A program made the position numbers and the translations under genes. Positions 29,038 through 37,765 of a DNA stretch of 64,000 bases are shown here, in pieces. The notes under the pieces are model-generated. The model saw only the letters and a list, made by a program, of their open reading frames with translations. It was not told the origin of the DNA and made no database searches. The DNA is taken from assembly GCF_016894445.1 (NCBI RefSeq), contig NZ_CP056775.1, positions 932,001-996,000 on the forward strand. Reading direction: 5' to 3'. This stretch comes from Dyadobacter sandarakinus (GTDB lineage: Bacteria; Bacteroidota; Bacteroidia; Cytophagales; Spirosomataceae). Position 1 is the stretch's first letter. The number at the start of each line of letters is the position of its first letter.

Positions 29038-30627
29038 TCAGGATTTTTGTGCGCTGGCTGCTTCTAGGTCCGGGAATGCGACCCTGTCGAGCTTTTCACG
29101 CGCCGGACCTGTAAGTACATTCCCTTTTTGGTCATAACGCGCGCCGTGGCACGGACAATCCCAGGTTTTTTCGGAGTTGTTCCAATTGACAATACAGCCT
29201 GCATGCTTGCACACAGGGTTAAGTGCTTCCACAGTCCCTGTTTTGTCCCTGTAGACCGCCAGTTTCTGTCCCTGAAACTCGACGAGTTTACCCGAGTCGG
29301 CGGGGATCTCCTTCACAGATTCCATTTCCTCGATCCCAAACCGGTCTGCAATGAATCGCCCGGCTACATCCGCATTCTCCTTGATAAACTCCGTAAATGC
29401 GCCCATCGGCTTCACCCGCGCAGGGTTAAACAGTTTTTCGTAGGGGCTGCTGCCTTTCACCACGAGGTCGCTCATGACCATGGCCGCTACCGTTCCGAGT
29501 ATCATTCCATTACCATTGTAGCCCGTTGCCGCATAAATCCCGTCCGAAGTACCCGGCAGGTGGCCGATGTACGGAAGTCCGTCCGAGGGCACATAGTATT
29601 GCGACGACCACTGGGTGGTTACCTGGTCTACCGGATAACATTTGGAAGTATACGCAATCAGGTCTGCGAAGGATTGCTCTGGATCTCCATGGCCTGTTTT
29701 GTGGTCGTGCCCGCCTGAAATCAGGTATTTCTGACCATCAATGACGTGGGTCCGGAAGTAGTGATAGGGATCCTGGCTGTCATAGATCAGGCCTTCCGGA
29801 TAAACGTCTTCTTTAAGGGTTGCCGCGATCACATAGCTGCGGTACGGGGCATTTCTCATGTGAAGCACGTTAATGCCGCCAGGCGGAATGTGGGTGGCAT
29901 ATACAACAGCCTTTGTTTTGATTTCTCGCTCGCCCGATTTGGCGATGAGGTACTCCCCATCCTTTTCAACCGAGTCGATCAGTGTATTTTCAATTACACG
30001 GCCGCCCAGGGACAAGAATTCCTTCTGTAAACCCCGGATATATTTCAGTGGGTGAAACTGCGCCTGTTTAGGGAACCTGACGGCCGCCTGGTAGGGTAGT
30101 GGAGCCGGTGCATCCGCTACCTGCTCCGTTTCTACGCCGGCACGGAGTGCACTCTCGTACAAATCCTGCAGTTCTTTGGTTTCCTGCTCATCCTCAGCAT
30201 ACACGTACCCGTCCTTCCATTCAAAATCGCAGTCGATGGAGTAGGTAGTCACCAGGTTGTGAATCGTGCCGACTGACCTGGCGATGGCTTCTGCAAATTG
30301 CCGGGAGGCTTCCTCACTGAACTTTTGTTCAACTTCGGCATAAGTGGTATCGGCAAAAGTATTAATGTGTGCAGTTGTACCGCCCGTGGTGCCGTATCCG
30401 GCCTGGAATGCGTCACATACAATGCACTTTTTACCCTCACGCTGCATCAGGAGGGCAGCAGTAAGTCCTGTAATTCCGGCACCTACTACCAGTACATCGC
30501 ATGTATCGGTTTCGGGCTGCTGGGTGGTGTGAAGGTCTGTGCCTGCACTTTGCTGCCACAAACTCTCGTTTCGGCCGTCGCGCCTGGGAAGGTTCTTGTC
30601 AGTTTCTGGTCGGTTTTCCTGGTTCAT
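29038..30627 (-). CDS. FAD-dependent oxidoreductase with C-terminal Rieske [2Fe-2S] domain
   Basis: A 529-residue two-domain redox protein. The N-terminal DAO/glycine-oxidase fold has the FAD dinucleotide loop VVGAGITGLTAALL (GxGxxG at 49-54) and a C-terminal FAD contact in YAATGYNGNGMILGTVAA. A Rieske domain is fused at the end with C473-x-H475 and C491-x2-H494. There is no signal peptide, so it is cytoplasmic. Proteins of this architecture are common in soil Bacteroidetes and Bacillus; substrates are unproven (amine or amino-acid oxidation is the general expectation). It is divergent from the zinc alcohol dehydrogenase gene at 30797. Confidence 0.9.
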   Translation of the reverse strand: MNQENRPETDKNLPRRDGRNESLWQQSAGTDLHTTQQPETDTCDVLVVGAGITGLTAALLMQREGKKCIVCDAFQAGYGTTGGTTAHINTFADTTYAEVEQKFSEEASRQFAEAIARSVGTIHNLVTTYSIDCDFEWKDGYVYAEDEQETKELQDLYESALRAGVETEQVADAPAPLPYQAAVRFPKQAQFHPLKYIRGLQKEFLSLGGRVIENTLIDSVEKDGEYLIAKSGEREIKTKAVVYATHIPPGGINVLHMRNAPYRSYVIAATLKEDVYPEGLIYDSQDPYHYFRTHVIDGQKYLISGGHDHKTGHGDPEQSFADLIAYTSKCYPVDQVTTQWSSQYYVPSDGLPYIGHLPGTSDGIYAATGYNGNGMILGTVAAMVMSDLVVKGSSPYEKLFNPARVKPMGAFTEFIKENADVAGRFIADRFGIEEMESVKEIPADSGKLVEFQGQKLAVYRDKTGTVEALNPVCKHAGCIVNWNNSEKTWDCPCHGARYDQKGNVLTGPAREKLDRVAFPDLEAASAQKS

Positions 30628-30796
30628 GGTTGTTGATGAGATTTTTTGGCTGTGATTTGCAAAATATCATACCAGATTGACGGGTTAGCAGGTGACTATC
30701 AGGATACAGACTACCAGGTTCCTGATCCGGGCTTGGTTGGAATGCTTTTTGTGTTTGCTGCGTACCATTAACCATCATCAACCAAACTACTGCATT

Positions 30797-31954
30797 ATGA
30801 TTGCAATGAATTACCGCGGACCCTACCGGGTCCGGGTCGACCGGGATAAGCCAATGCCCCGGATCGAGCATCCGGGTGACGCGATAGTGCGTGTTACCCG
30901 CTCCTGTATTTGCGGATCTGACCTTCACCTGTACCATGGCCTGGTTCCGGATACCAGGGTAGGTACCACTTTCGGGCACGAGTTCATAGGCGTTGTGGAA
31001 GAAGTTGGTGCAGAGGTAACCAACATCAAAGTCGGTGATAATGTCATTGTTCCCTTTAATGTAGCTTGCGGAAAATGTGTGTTCTGCGAGCAGGGCCTTT
31101 TTGGAAACTGCCACGAATCCAATCCCCAGGCAACTGCAGTGGGCGGCATTTTTGGATACTCGCATACCGCCGGCGGCTTCGATGGCGGACAGGCTGAGTA
31201 TGTGCGCGTGCCCTATGCCAATGTAGGACCGATGGTCATTCCTGACGACATGGACCATGACGACGCCGTGCTCCTCACCGATGTTGTGCCTACGGGTTAC
31301 CAGGCGGCCGAAATGGCTGCTATCAAGCCGGGTGATACGGTAGTGGTTTTTGGTGCAGGACCTGTCGGGATTATGGCGGCCAAGTCTGCCTGGCTCTTCG
31401 GGGCAGGAAGGGTAATCGTGATAGATCATATCGAGTACCGTCTTGAATTTGTAAAAAGGTACGCCCAGTGCGAAGCCTATAATTTCAGGTCGCTGGAAGA
31501 TCCTGTACTGTTTATCAAAAAAACAACAGACTGGATCGGTGCGGATGTATGCATTGATGCCGTCGGATGCGAGGCAGCCGGCAGCGCCGTGCAAACAATA
31601 ACCGGTCGGAAGCTCATGCTGCAGGCAGGCTCTGCCACAGCACTTCACTGGGCGATCAATGCTGTGAAAAAAGGCGGCGTAGTATCAATCGTGGGCGTCT
31701 ATGGGCCTACCGCCAATCTGATTCCGATCGGGAATGTGGTAAATAAGGGTATTACGCTCCGTGCAAACCAGGCTTCGGTGAAGCGCCTGCTGCCGCGCCT
31801 TGTGGAGCATGTACGCGCAGGCCGCATCGTTCCCCGCGAAATTATCACGCACCGGGTACCGCTGGAAGAAGTAGCTGATGCTTACCATATTTTTTCAGCC
31901 AAGCTCGACAATTGCATCAAACCAATCCTGATACCGCCATCGGCAAGAAAATAG
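30797..31954 (+). CDS. Zinc-dependent alcohol dehydrogenase (formaldehyde-dehydrogenase-like MDR)
   Basis: A 385-residue cytoplasmic NAD(P)-dependent dehydrogenase. I chose ATG 30797 (MIAMNYRGPYRVRV); the longer frame adds a 35-residue segment with no family similarity. Catalytic zinc ligands fall in CICGSDLHLYHG and GHEFIG. The structural zinc loop has four Cys in CGKCVFCEQGLFGNC. The Rossmann loop is VVVFGAGPVGIMAAKSA. Overall it is closest to the glutathione-independent formaldehyde dehydrogenase branch of the medium-chain family. The 31962 gene follows after 7 bp and is probably co-transcribed. The physiological alcohol is unknown. Confidence 0.88.
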   Translation: MIAMNYRGPYRVRVDRDKPMPRIEHPGDAIVRVTRSCICGSDLHLYHGLVPDTRVGTTFGHEFIGVVEEVGAEVTNIKVGDNVIVPFNVACGKCVFCEQGLFGNCHESNPQATAVGGIFGYSHTAGGFDGGQAEYVRVPYANVGPMVIPDDMDHDDAVLLTDVVPTGYQAAEMAAIKPGDTVVVFGAGPVGIMAAKSAWLFGAGRVIVIDHIEYRLEFVKRYAQCEAYNFRSLEDPVLFIKKTTDWIGADVCIDAVGCEAAGSAVQTITGRKLMLQAGSATALHWAINAVKKGGVVSIVGVYGPTANLIPIGNVVNKGITLRANQASVKRLLPRLVEHVRAGRIVPREIITHRVPLEEVADAYHIFSAKLDNCIKPILIPPSARK

Positions 31955-31961
31955 ATCAAAT

Positions 31962-32444
31962 ATGAAAAGGACACAAGGTAATTTCGACCATATCAATGGC
32001 TGGGGCATCGATGCAGATCCGCTTGACGTACCAGCATATCCGATGAAAAAGCGGACAGAGAACGACAACAAAGGCATGATCTGGGAACGTCCGTCGCAAC
32101 AGCCTGCCACGGTGGAGGTGCTGCATTCCAATGAGCGGCCCAACCTGACGGCCGTATTTGGTACTCCCAACCCGCCTTCCGGCCTGAGCGGCGCTATACG
32201 CAGGTATGCATTCAAGTACAGTGAATCGCACGTGGCACACTGGCTCCTGCTCCTTGCCGCCGACCGTATCAATATGTTTGAAGGTGTGGCTGACGATTTC
32301 CGCAAAGGCCATGTTCCAAATGTATTTGCTGAGCTGGGAGGGAAGTCGGAGCTGAAACACAATCCGGCAGGTGTAGCCAGGAAAGCAGCTGTGGGTCTTG
32401 CCCTGGTACTGGTAGTAACCGCATTGATCAGAAAGAACAATTAA
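31962..32444 (+). CDS. Conserved protein of unknown function with C-terminal membrane anchor
   Basis: A 160-residue protein I do not recognise by name. The N-terminal half is polar and Pro-rich (WGIDADPLDVPAYPMK; HSNERPNLTAVFGT). The middle is a conserved-looking helical block (RRYAFKYSESHVAHWLLLLAADRINMFEGV), and the last ~20 residues form a single hydrophobic helix ending in RKNN, consistent with a tail anchor facing the cytoplasm. It lies 7 bp after the alcohol dehydrogenase, so it may assist that enzyme or share its stress regulation; this is inference. Confidence 0.7.
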   Translation: MKRTQGNFDHINGWGIDADPLDVPAYPMKKRTENDNKGMIWERPSQQPATVEVLHSNERPNLTAVFGTPNPPSGLSGAIRRYAFKYSESHVAHWLLLLAADRINMFEGVADDFRKGHVPNVFAELGGKSELKHNPAGVARKAAVGLALVLVVTALIRKNN

Positions 32445-33045
32445 GATCCGAAAACGGCATAATGCCGTGTAAGTACAAAAGAGGCGGTTAAAGTCCTCTA
32501 TGCATACAACAACACCGGCTTCACAACGACATTGATGTGAAGCCGGTACCCAAAAAAATGGCGTCACGCATTGTAAGAATCGTTCCAGGGTAAAAAGCCC
32601 GGGCAAAGTACCTGTTTGTGGCCGCCGTTCCACAATCGCTGGGGAATATACCGGCGCCATCATTCTACAAATAGCTCGTGGCACGGCTAAGCCGGGCATT
32701 ATCTAATGTGTTCACAGGTTTCTTTGCAGTTACATCTTCACTATTGATTATTCGTTTACAGCCCGGCATACCACCATTTTGTTGGTGGATGAGTAGCTGG
32801 TTTTTTTCTGTAACCCAGGTTGTTGTAAGATAAAATACGTCGACGTGCGTATACTTACCTGCGTTCGACTTACGGTAACGAGCCCGGTACATCCTGTACG
32901 CCGCAGGATTTCGGGCATTTCGCCGGTTCTGTATGGAACAGTTATTTGTTCAAAACGCGGCGAAAAAACGATGCGCCGGCAGGATGTTCAGCATGTAATA
33001 TCCAGCAAGCGACAACCGGCGGTCGTTCATCCACAATACTTTAAT
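32445..33045. other. 600-bp gene-free region with two hairpins
   Basis: Between the tail-anchored protein and the DsbA-like gene. ACGGCAT and ATGCCGT form a 15-bp palindrome at 32454-32468. A perfect 12-bp stem with a 10-nt loop lies at 32514-32547. No ORF here has recognisable protein features, and neither hairpin has a T-tract on the plus side. Confidence 0.5.
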
Positions 33046-33711
33046 ATGGCGAACAGAAGTTCACAACGAGCAAGAATCGTTTATTACACAGACCCGCTCT
33101 GTTGCTGGAGCTGGGCTATGGAAAAAAGCTGGCAGCAGTTTATCCAGACCTACGAAGCGAGAATTTCCTACCAGTACTGTCTTGCCGGCATGATCCAGGA
33201 CTGGAAGCAGTTCAATGATCCGGCCAACCCGATCAGCAATCCTACCGAAATGGGTGCGCTCTGGGCGCAGGTGCAGCAGGAACAAGGCATTTCGCTGAAT
33301 GAAAAACTCTGGGCTGAAGATCCGCCTTCTTCTTCCTACCCGGCCTGTCTTGCCGTAAAAACTGCCGGTTTGCAGTCGCACCTGGCAGCTGAAAAGTACC
33401 TTTCCAACCTGCGGGAAGCTGCAATGGTGCAGGGACTTAATATTTCGAGTACTTCGGTTTTATTTGATGTTGCCCGCCAGACCAGTGCCGCCAATCCGGG
33501 CCTGCTGGATATGCACCGGTTCGGAGCCGACTTCAATGGACGGGAAAGTCGCCTGGCTTTCAAGGACGATATCCGCAAAGTACGCAGTAACGGCATCCAG
33601 CGCTTCCCCACATTTACCTTCACACTGAACGGCAAAGGGTTGATGATTACAGGTTTCAGACCATTTGAAACGCTGGTTGGGGCATTACGCCAGGTACTGT
33701 CCGTAGGGTAG
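33046..33711 (+). CDS. DsbA-family (FrnE-like) thioredoxin-fold protein with CCWS in place of CxxC
   Basis: A 221-residue protein starting MANRSSQRARIVYYTDPLCCWSWAMEKSW. I chose ATG 33046 because the thioredoxin-fold beta strand begins immediately after; 67 further in-frame codons upstream look non-coding. The segment YTDPLCCWSWA aligns with the DPMCSWCW active site of FrnE/DsbA proteins, so the first Cys is present but the second catalytic Cys is Ser. The rest (SYPACLAVKTAGLQ; FPTFTFTLNGKGLMITGFRP with the cis-Pro region) fits the family. No signal peptide, so it is cytoplasmic. A disulfide-exchange role is uncertain with one Cys missing. Confidence 0.82.
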   Translation: MANRSSQRARIVYYTDPLCCWSWAMEKSWQQFIQTYEARISYQYCLAGMIQDWKQFNDPANPISNPTEMGALWAQVQQEQGISLNEKLWAEDPPSSSYPACLAVKTAGLQSHLAAEKYLSNLREAAMVQGLNISSTSVLFDVARQTSAANPGLLDMHRFGADFNGRESRLAFKDDIRKVRSNGIQRFPTFTFTLNGKGLMITGFRPFETLVGALRQVLSVG

Positions 33712-33781
33712 CTGCCGCCCGCAGGCCCGTGGCATGAAAATTACCAGGGCGCCCGCTATTATTCAGCATAAAAGTACTTGT

Positions 33782-35959
33782 ATGGATCCGCACGTAGAAA
33801 ATGAAGTAAGTGAGTTCAATGAGCCGGGCCAACTTGAGGCTTTCCCGGGTAAACCTTACCCACTGGGTGCCCATTGGGATGGAAAAGGAGTAAATTTTGC
33901 AGTATTCTCGGAGAATGCAGATAGTATCGAACTTTGCCTGTTTGACGATACAGACGAAGAATACGCCAGAATCAGGATTGAAGAAGTAACACACCATATA
34001 TGGCACGTGTATGTGCCGGATCTTGAACCCGGTCAGCTTTACGGTTACCGGGTACATGGCCCCTATGAACCGGAAAACGGGCACCGCTTCAACCCGTCCA
34101 AATTATTGGTTGACCCTTATGCACGTGCCCTGAGCGGTACCCTCAAATGGGATGATGCCTTGTTTGGCTACCAGGTGGGGAGCGACGATGAGGATCTTAG
34201 TTTCAGTGCGGCCGACAGTGCGCCTTTTATGCCCAAGTCAGTCGTGATCAACGAAGATTTTGACTGGGAAAATGATTGCAAAATTGACAGGCCTTACCAC
34301 GAAACCGTTATCTATGAGACGCATGTAAAAGGTTTTACCCAGCTATTTGAGCACGTGCCTGAGGAACTTCGCGGCACATATGCAGGCCTGGCTCACCCTG
34401 CGGTGATTGATTACCTGCAAAAACTGGGTATTACGGCCATCGAGCTGCTGCCCGTACACCAGTTTGTGGCCGACCGGTACCTGGGAGAAAAAGGCCTGAC
34501 CAATTACTGGGGCTACAACACACTCGGATTTTTCGCACCCGACCCCCGGTATTGCCGGTGCCACCAGCCTGGTGAGCAGGTGAGGGAGTTTAAAACGATG
34601 GTGCGGGAGTTTCACAAAGCCGGGATTGAGGTTATTCTTGACGTGGTGTACAACCACACTGCGGAAGGAAATCATATGGGCCCGACCCTGAGCTTCAAAG
34701 GATTTGACAATGCATCGTACTACCGCCTGACCGAGGAGAACCAGCGCTATTATATGGATTACACCGGTACGGGAAATACGCTGAATGTGCAACTGCCGAA
34801 TGTGCTGGCTTTGATCATGGACAGCCTCCGGTACTGGATCACGGAAATGCATGTGGACGGCTTCCGGTTTGACCTTGCGGCCGCGCTCGCCCGCACGCTG
34901 CACGATACGGATAACCTGAGCTCATTCTTCAACATTATACACCAGGATCCGGTTATTTCACAGGTAAAGCTCATTGCCGAGCCCTGGGACATTGGGGAAG
35001 AAGGTTACATGGTGGGCAAGTTTCCGGTAGGTTGGGGCGAGTGGAATGGCATGTACCGCGACCAGGTGCGGAATTTCTGGCTTGCAGGCGAAACGCTGAT
35101 GACAGAATTTGCACAACGTTTTACAGGCAGTCCTGATCTTTATCACAATACCTACCGGCGTCCGACGGCCAGTATCAACTTCCTGACTGCCCATGACGGC
35201 TATACGCTGCACGACCTGGTGAGCTATGAGGAAAAACACAATGAGGCCAACGGAGAGGATAACAAGGATGGTGAAAATAACAACCATTCCTGGAACTGCG
35301 GTGTCGAAGGCCCGACGGACGACCCGGACATCAATGCACTGCGTAATAAGTTAAAGCGGAATTTCTTTGTGACCCTCATGCTGTCGCAGGGCGTGCCCAT
35401 GATCGTAGCCGGTGATGAATGGGGACGTACGCAGCACGGCAATAACAATGCATACTGCCAGGACAATGAAATATCGTGGCTTAACTGGGATAAAGTCGAT
35501 CATTCGCTGTTGGATTTTACCCGCGAGCTGATCCATTTCTGTAAAAAACATCCCTCATTTCAGCGGCGGCGATGGTTTCAGGACCTGCCCGTAACCGGAT
35601 CGGAAATCAAGGACATCATGTGGTTTGAGCCCGGCGGCAGACAGATTCCCGAAGATGGATGGGAGGATTCCGTGGCAGAAGCTTTCGGAGTGTTCCTCAA
35701 CGGCAGAGGTATCCGGTGTGTAAACATGCGCGGAGAGCGGCTTGTGGATGATCATTTTTATATTGCATTTAATGCAACCGACGAGCCTGCCGACTTCATG
35801 CTGCCGGCCGAAGAATGCGGTACCGGGTGGCACATTGTGATCAGCACCAGTGAAGGTTTCATTGGCGAAAAGGATGAGCAGATCAGGCCGGGTGAGCCAC
35901 TGTCAGTGGAGGCGCGATCCGTACTGGTGCTGAAATGTGCTTTGAATCCCCATTGTTGA
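33782..35959 (+). CDS. glgX: Glycogen debranching enzyme GlgX (isoamylase-type, GH13)
   Basis: Hydrolyses alpha-1,6 branch points in glycogen, releasing short maltodextrins. About 725 residues from ATG 33782 (an in-frame ATG at 33734 would add 16). A CBM48 domain comes first (YPLGAHWDGKGVNFAVFSENADSIEL). The GH13 barrel carries all four conserved regions: DVVYNHT, DGFRFDLA (nucleophile Asp), IAEPWD (acid/base Glu) and TAHDGY (transition-state stabiliser Asp). Length fits GlgX/TreX. No other glycogen genes are nearby; an OBAP-type lipoprotein gene follows 18 bp later. Confidence 0.93.
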   Translation: MDPHVENEVSEFNEPGQLEAFPGKPYPLGAHWDGKGVNFAVFSENADSIELCLFDDTDEEYARIRIEEVTHHIWHVYVPDLEPGQLYGYRVHGPYEPENGHRFNPSKLLVDPYARALSGTLKWDDALFGYQVGSDDEDLSFSAADSAPFMPKSVVINEDFDWENDCKIDRPYHETVIYETHVKGFTQLFEHVPEELRGTYAGLAHPAVIDYLQKLGITAIELLPVHQFVADRYLGEKGLTNYWGYNTLGFFAPDPRYCRCHQPGEQVREFKTMVREFHKAGIEVILDVVYNHTAEGNHMGPTLSFKGFDNASYYRLTEENQRYYMDYTGTGNTLNVQLPNVLALIMDSLRYWITEMHVDGFRFDLAAALARTLHDTDNLSSFFNIIHQDPVISQVKLIAEPWDIGEEGYMVGKFPVGWGEWNGMYRDQVRNFWLAGETLMTEFAQRFTGSPDLYHNTYRRPTASINFLTAHDGYTLHDLVSYEEKHNEANGEDNKDGENNNHSWNCGVEGPTDDPDINALRNKLKRNFFVTLMLSQGVPMIVAGDEWGRTQHGNNNAYCQDNEISWLNWDKVDHSLLDFTRELIHFCKKHPSFQRRRWFQDLPVTGSEIKDIMWFEPGGRQIPEDGWEDSVAEAFGVFLNGRGIRCVNMRGERLVDDHFYIAFNATDEPADFMLPAEECGTGWHIVISTSEGFIGEKDEQIRPGEPLSVEARSVLVLKCALNPHC

Positions 35960-35977
35960 CCTCAAAAAAACAGGTTT

Positions 35978-36730
35978 ATGTTCAGAAATAGTTTGCTGCT
36001 GATATTTGCTGCGTGTACACTGGCCGGGTGCGGGGGTGAAAATACCGGCTCCAACGTACAGGCTCCCGGCGACGAGAAGCCGGCAAAGGACAAGGTGCTG
36101 GAAGCAGGGGCCAAGCTCATGCAGGATAAAACACCCCTCAAAAGCTTCAACGCTTACCTGGATGGATTTCACTTTTATAATGGAAACATCAACTCCCAGA
36201 TGGAGGCGCATCACTACGTCAGCCAGCTGAATGAGGATATGTACCAGGCCATTATTTTTGACGGTAATGCCGCCGATGCAAAGCTGATGGGTGTAGAGTA
36301 TATCATTACGGAAAAGTTGTTCAAACAGCTGGATCCCCGTGAAAAGCTGCTTTGGCACAGCCATCATCACGAGGTGAAATCAGGTAGTCTGATTGCGCCG
36401 GGCATACCCGAAGTGGCTGAGCACGAGCTCATGGAAAAGCTGGTATCGACGTATGGTAAAACGATCCATACCTGGCATACCGACCAGGAGCGCAGCCTGC
36501 CCGTGGGCGCGCCGATGATCATGATGGGATTTACAAAAGAAGGTCAGCTCAAAAAGCCGCTGCTCGACCAGCGCGACAAACGTTTCGGCGTATCCACCGC
36601 AAAGAAAAGGGAGAACCGCGCCGACATACCGATGCCGCAGGTAGACCCGCTTGCCAATGCCTGGGAAAAAGGCCAGGTGCGCCAGCTCGTGATTTCCAGC
36701 AAGCCCGATTCTGCGCTGCACAAGCATTAA
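35978..36730 (+). CDS. OBAP/DUF1264 family lipoprotein
   Basis: A 250-residue homologue of plant oil-body-associated proteins (DUF1264). It has a lipoprotein signal ending LAGCGG (Cys ~19). The family core is clear: LDGFHFYNGN, QMEAHHYVSQLNEDMYQAI, GVEYIITEKLF, LWHSHHHEVKSG, TYGKTIHTWH. Bacterial members are uncharacterised, and an envelope or lipid-associated role is only a guess from the plant name and the lipobox. The gene starts 18 bp after glgX and ends before a bidirectional terminator, so the two are probably co-transcribed. Confidence 0.88.
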   Translation: MFRNSLLLIFAACTLAGCGGENTGSNVQAPGDEKPAKDKVLEAGAKLMQDKTPLKSFNAYLDGFHFYNGNINSQMEAHHYVSQLNEDMYQAIIFDGNAADAKLMGVEYIITEKLFKQLDPREKLLWHSHHHEVKSGSLIAPGIPEVAEHELMEKLVSTYGKTIHTWHTDQERSLPVGAPMIMMGFTKEGQLKKPLLDQRDKRFGVSTAKKRENRADIPMPQVDPLANAWEKGQVRQLVISSKPDSALHKH

Positions 36731-36750
36731 CATTTGTTTTTACAAAAGAA

Positions 36751-36793
36751 AAAAGCCTGATACCGGATGCATTAGCTCCGGTATCAGGCTTTT
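36751..36793. terminator. Bidirectional hairpin terminator
   Basis: A perfect 17-bp stem (36751-36767 with 36777-36793) with a 9-nt loop, starting in AAAA and ending in TTTT. It sits between the convergent OBAP (+) and DUF3606 (-) genes. Confidence 0.92.
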
Positions 36794-36801
36794 CTGGATA
36801 G

Positions 36802-36990
36802 TCAGGCCGGACGTTGTTCCTGAATGTAGCTTTCCAGCTTGTGCCTGTCGTTTCCTACTGCATTGATGGCGGCGCGTACGGCATCTTTGTCTACGCCCAT
36901 CTTGTCAGCAAGATAGCTGAGCTCATAGTCCTCGTCTGCGGAGACCCGGTTTCTGTCGCGGAAGTCTCTCTTGGTTTTGTCGTCTGCCAT
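36802..36990 (-). CDS. DUF3606 small protein
   Basis: A 62-residue acidic-basic protein beginning MADDKTKRDFRDRNRV, followed by SADEDYELSYLADKMGVDKDAVRAAI, a helix-turn-helix-like pair seen in DUF3606. Members are small, abundant across Proteobacteria and Bacteroidetes, and often linked to stress; function unknown. It is monocistronic, with a shared terminator downstream. Confidence 0.85.
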   Translation of the reverse strand: MADDKTKRDFRDRNRVSADEDYELSYLADKMGVDKDAVRAAINAVGNDRHKLESYIQEQRPA

Positions 36991-37165
36991 GTGCGTTTAT
37001 GTTGATGGTTTTGAATATTGGCGTGTTTTTACACAAAAACCATGCTTGCATTTGCAGCGAACCAAAACCAGCACCTTTACTGAATCACACGAGCATTTAT
37101 TCGGTAAATTTGCGCATCCAATAGCTGCCCAGGTTTTGAGAAAAAGATTCAGAAAGCATATCCGC

Positions 37166-37717
37166 ATGGCGCGGTATGTGGTATACAAAGAAACGCTTGT
37201 TGATTTCCGGGACCATTTGTGGACATTCCTCGGCTCATTTGCAGGCATCGGTTTGATTGGCCTGCTCAATGATTTTCAGTTCACCGAAACGGACAATGTT
37301 TTCCTGATCGGTTCTTTCGGCGCCTCTTCGGTACTGATCTACGGAATTCCGAACAGTCCGCTGGCGCAGCCCCGCAACCTGCTTGGGGGTCATGTTTTTT
37401 CTGCTTTCATCGGAGTGCTGGTGCATTGGCTTGTGCCCGGCGAAGTATGGCTTTCATCCGCTTTTGCCGTGTCGCTCTCCATTGTGGCCATGCAAATGAC
37501 CAAGACTTTACACCCGCCCGGTGGGGCCACCGCGCTCATTGCCAACATTGGTTCCGAAAAAATCAAGAGTCTGGGGTTTCTGTACGTGCTCAGCCCGGTA
37601 CTTACCGGTGCACTGATCCTGCTGATCGTTGCAATACTGGTCAACAACCGCGCAGCCCACCGGCACTACCCTAAAAACAAAAACTGGTTTAAAGTCTGGC
37701 AGCGCCGGTACCGCTGA
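37166..37717 (+). CDS. HPP family integral membrane protein
   Basis: A 183-residue membrane protein of the HPP family, named for the His-Pro-Pro motif, here in MTKTLHPPGGATALIANIG. I chose ATG 37166 (MARYVVYKET); the in-frame extension upstream is Cys/Arg-rich and unlikely to be coding. Four hydrophobic helices are visible. Another conserved piece is GSFGASSVLIYGIPNSPLAQPRN. Some family members have been proposed as nitrite transporters in plastids and cyanobacteria; the role here is unproven. TAAATTTG at 37105-37112 may be its -7 box. Confidence 0.88.
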   Translation: MARYVVYKETLVDFRDHLWTFLGSFAGIGLIGLLNDFQFTETDNVFLIGSFGASSVLIYGIPNSPLAQPRNLLGGHVFSAFIGVLVHWLVPGEVWLSSAFAVSLSIVAMQMTKTLHPPGGATALIANIGSEKIKSLGFLYVLSPVLTGALILLIVAILVNNRAAHRHYPKNKNWFKVWQRRYR

Positions 37718-37765
37718 GCGGCCGCTTGTTTTCCGGATTAAATCAGCACACCGATTCCGGGTTTA

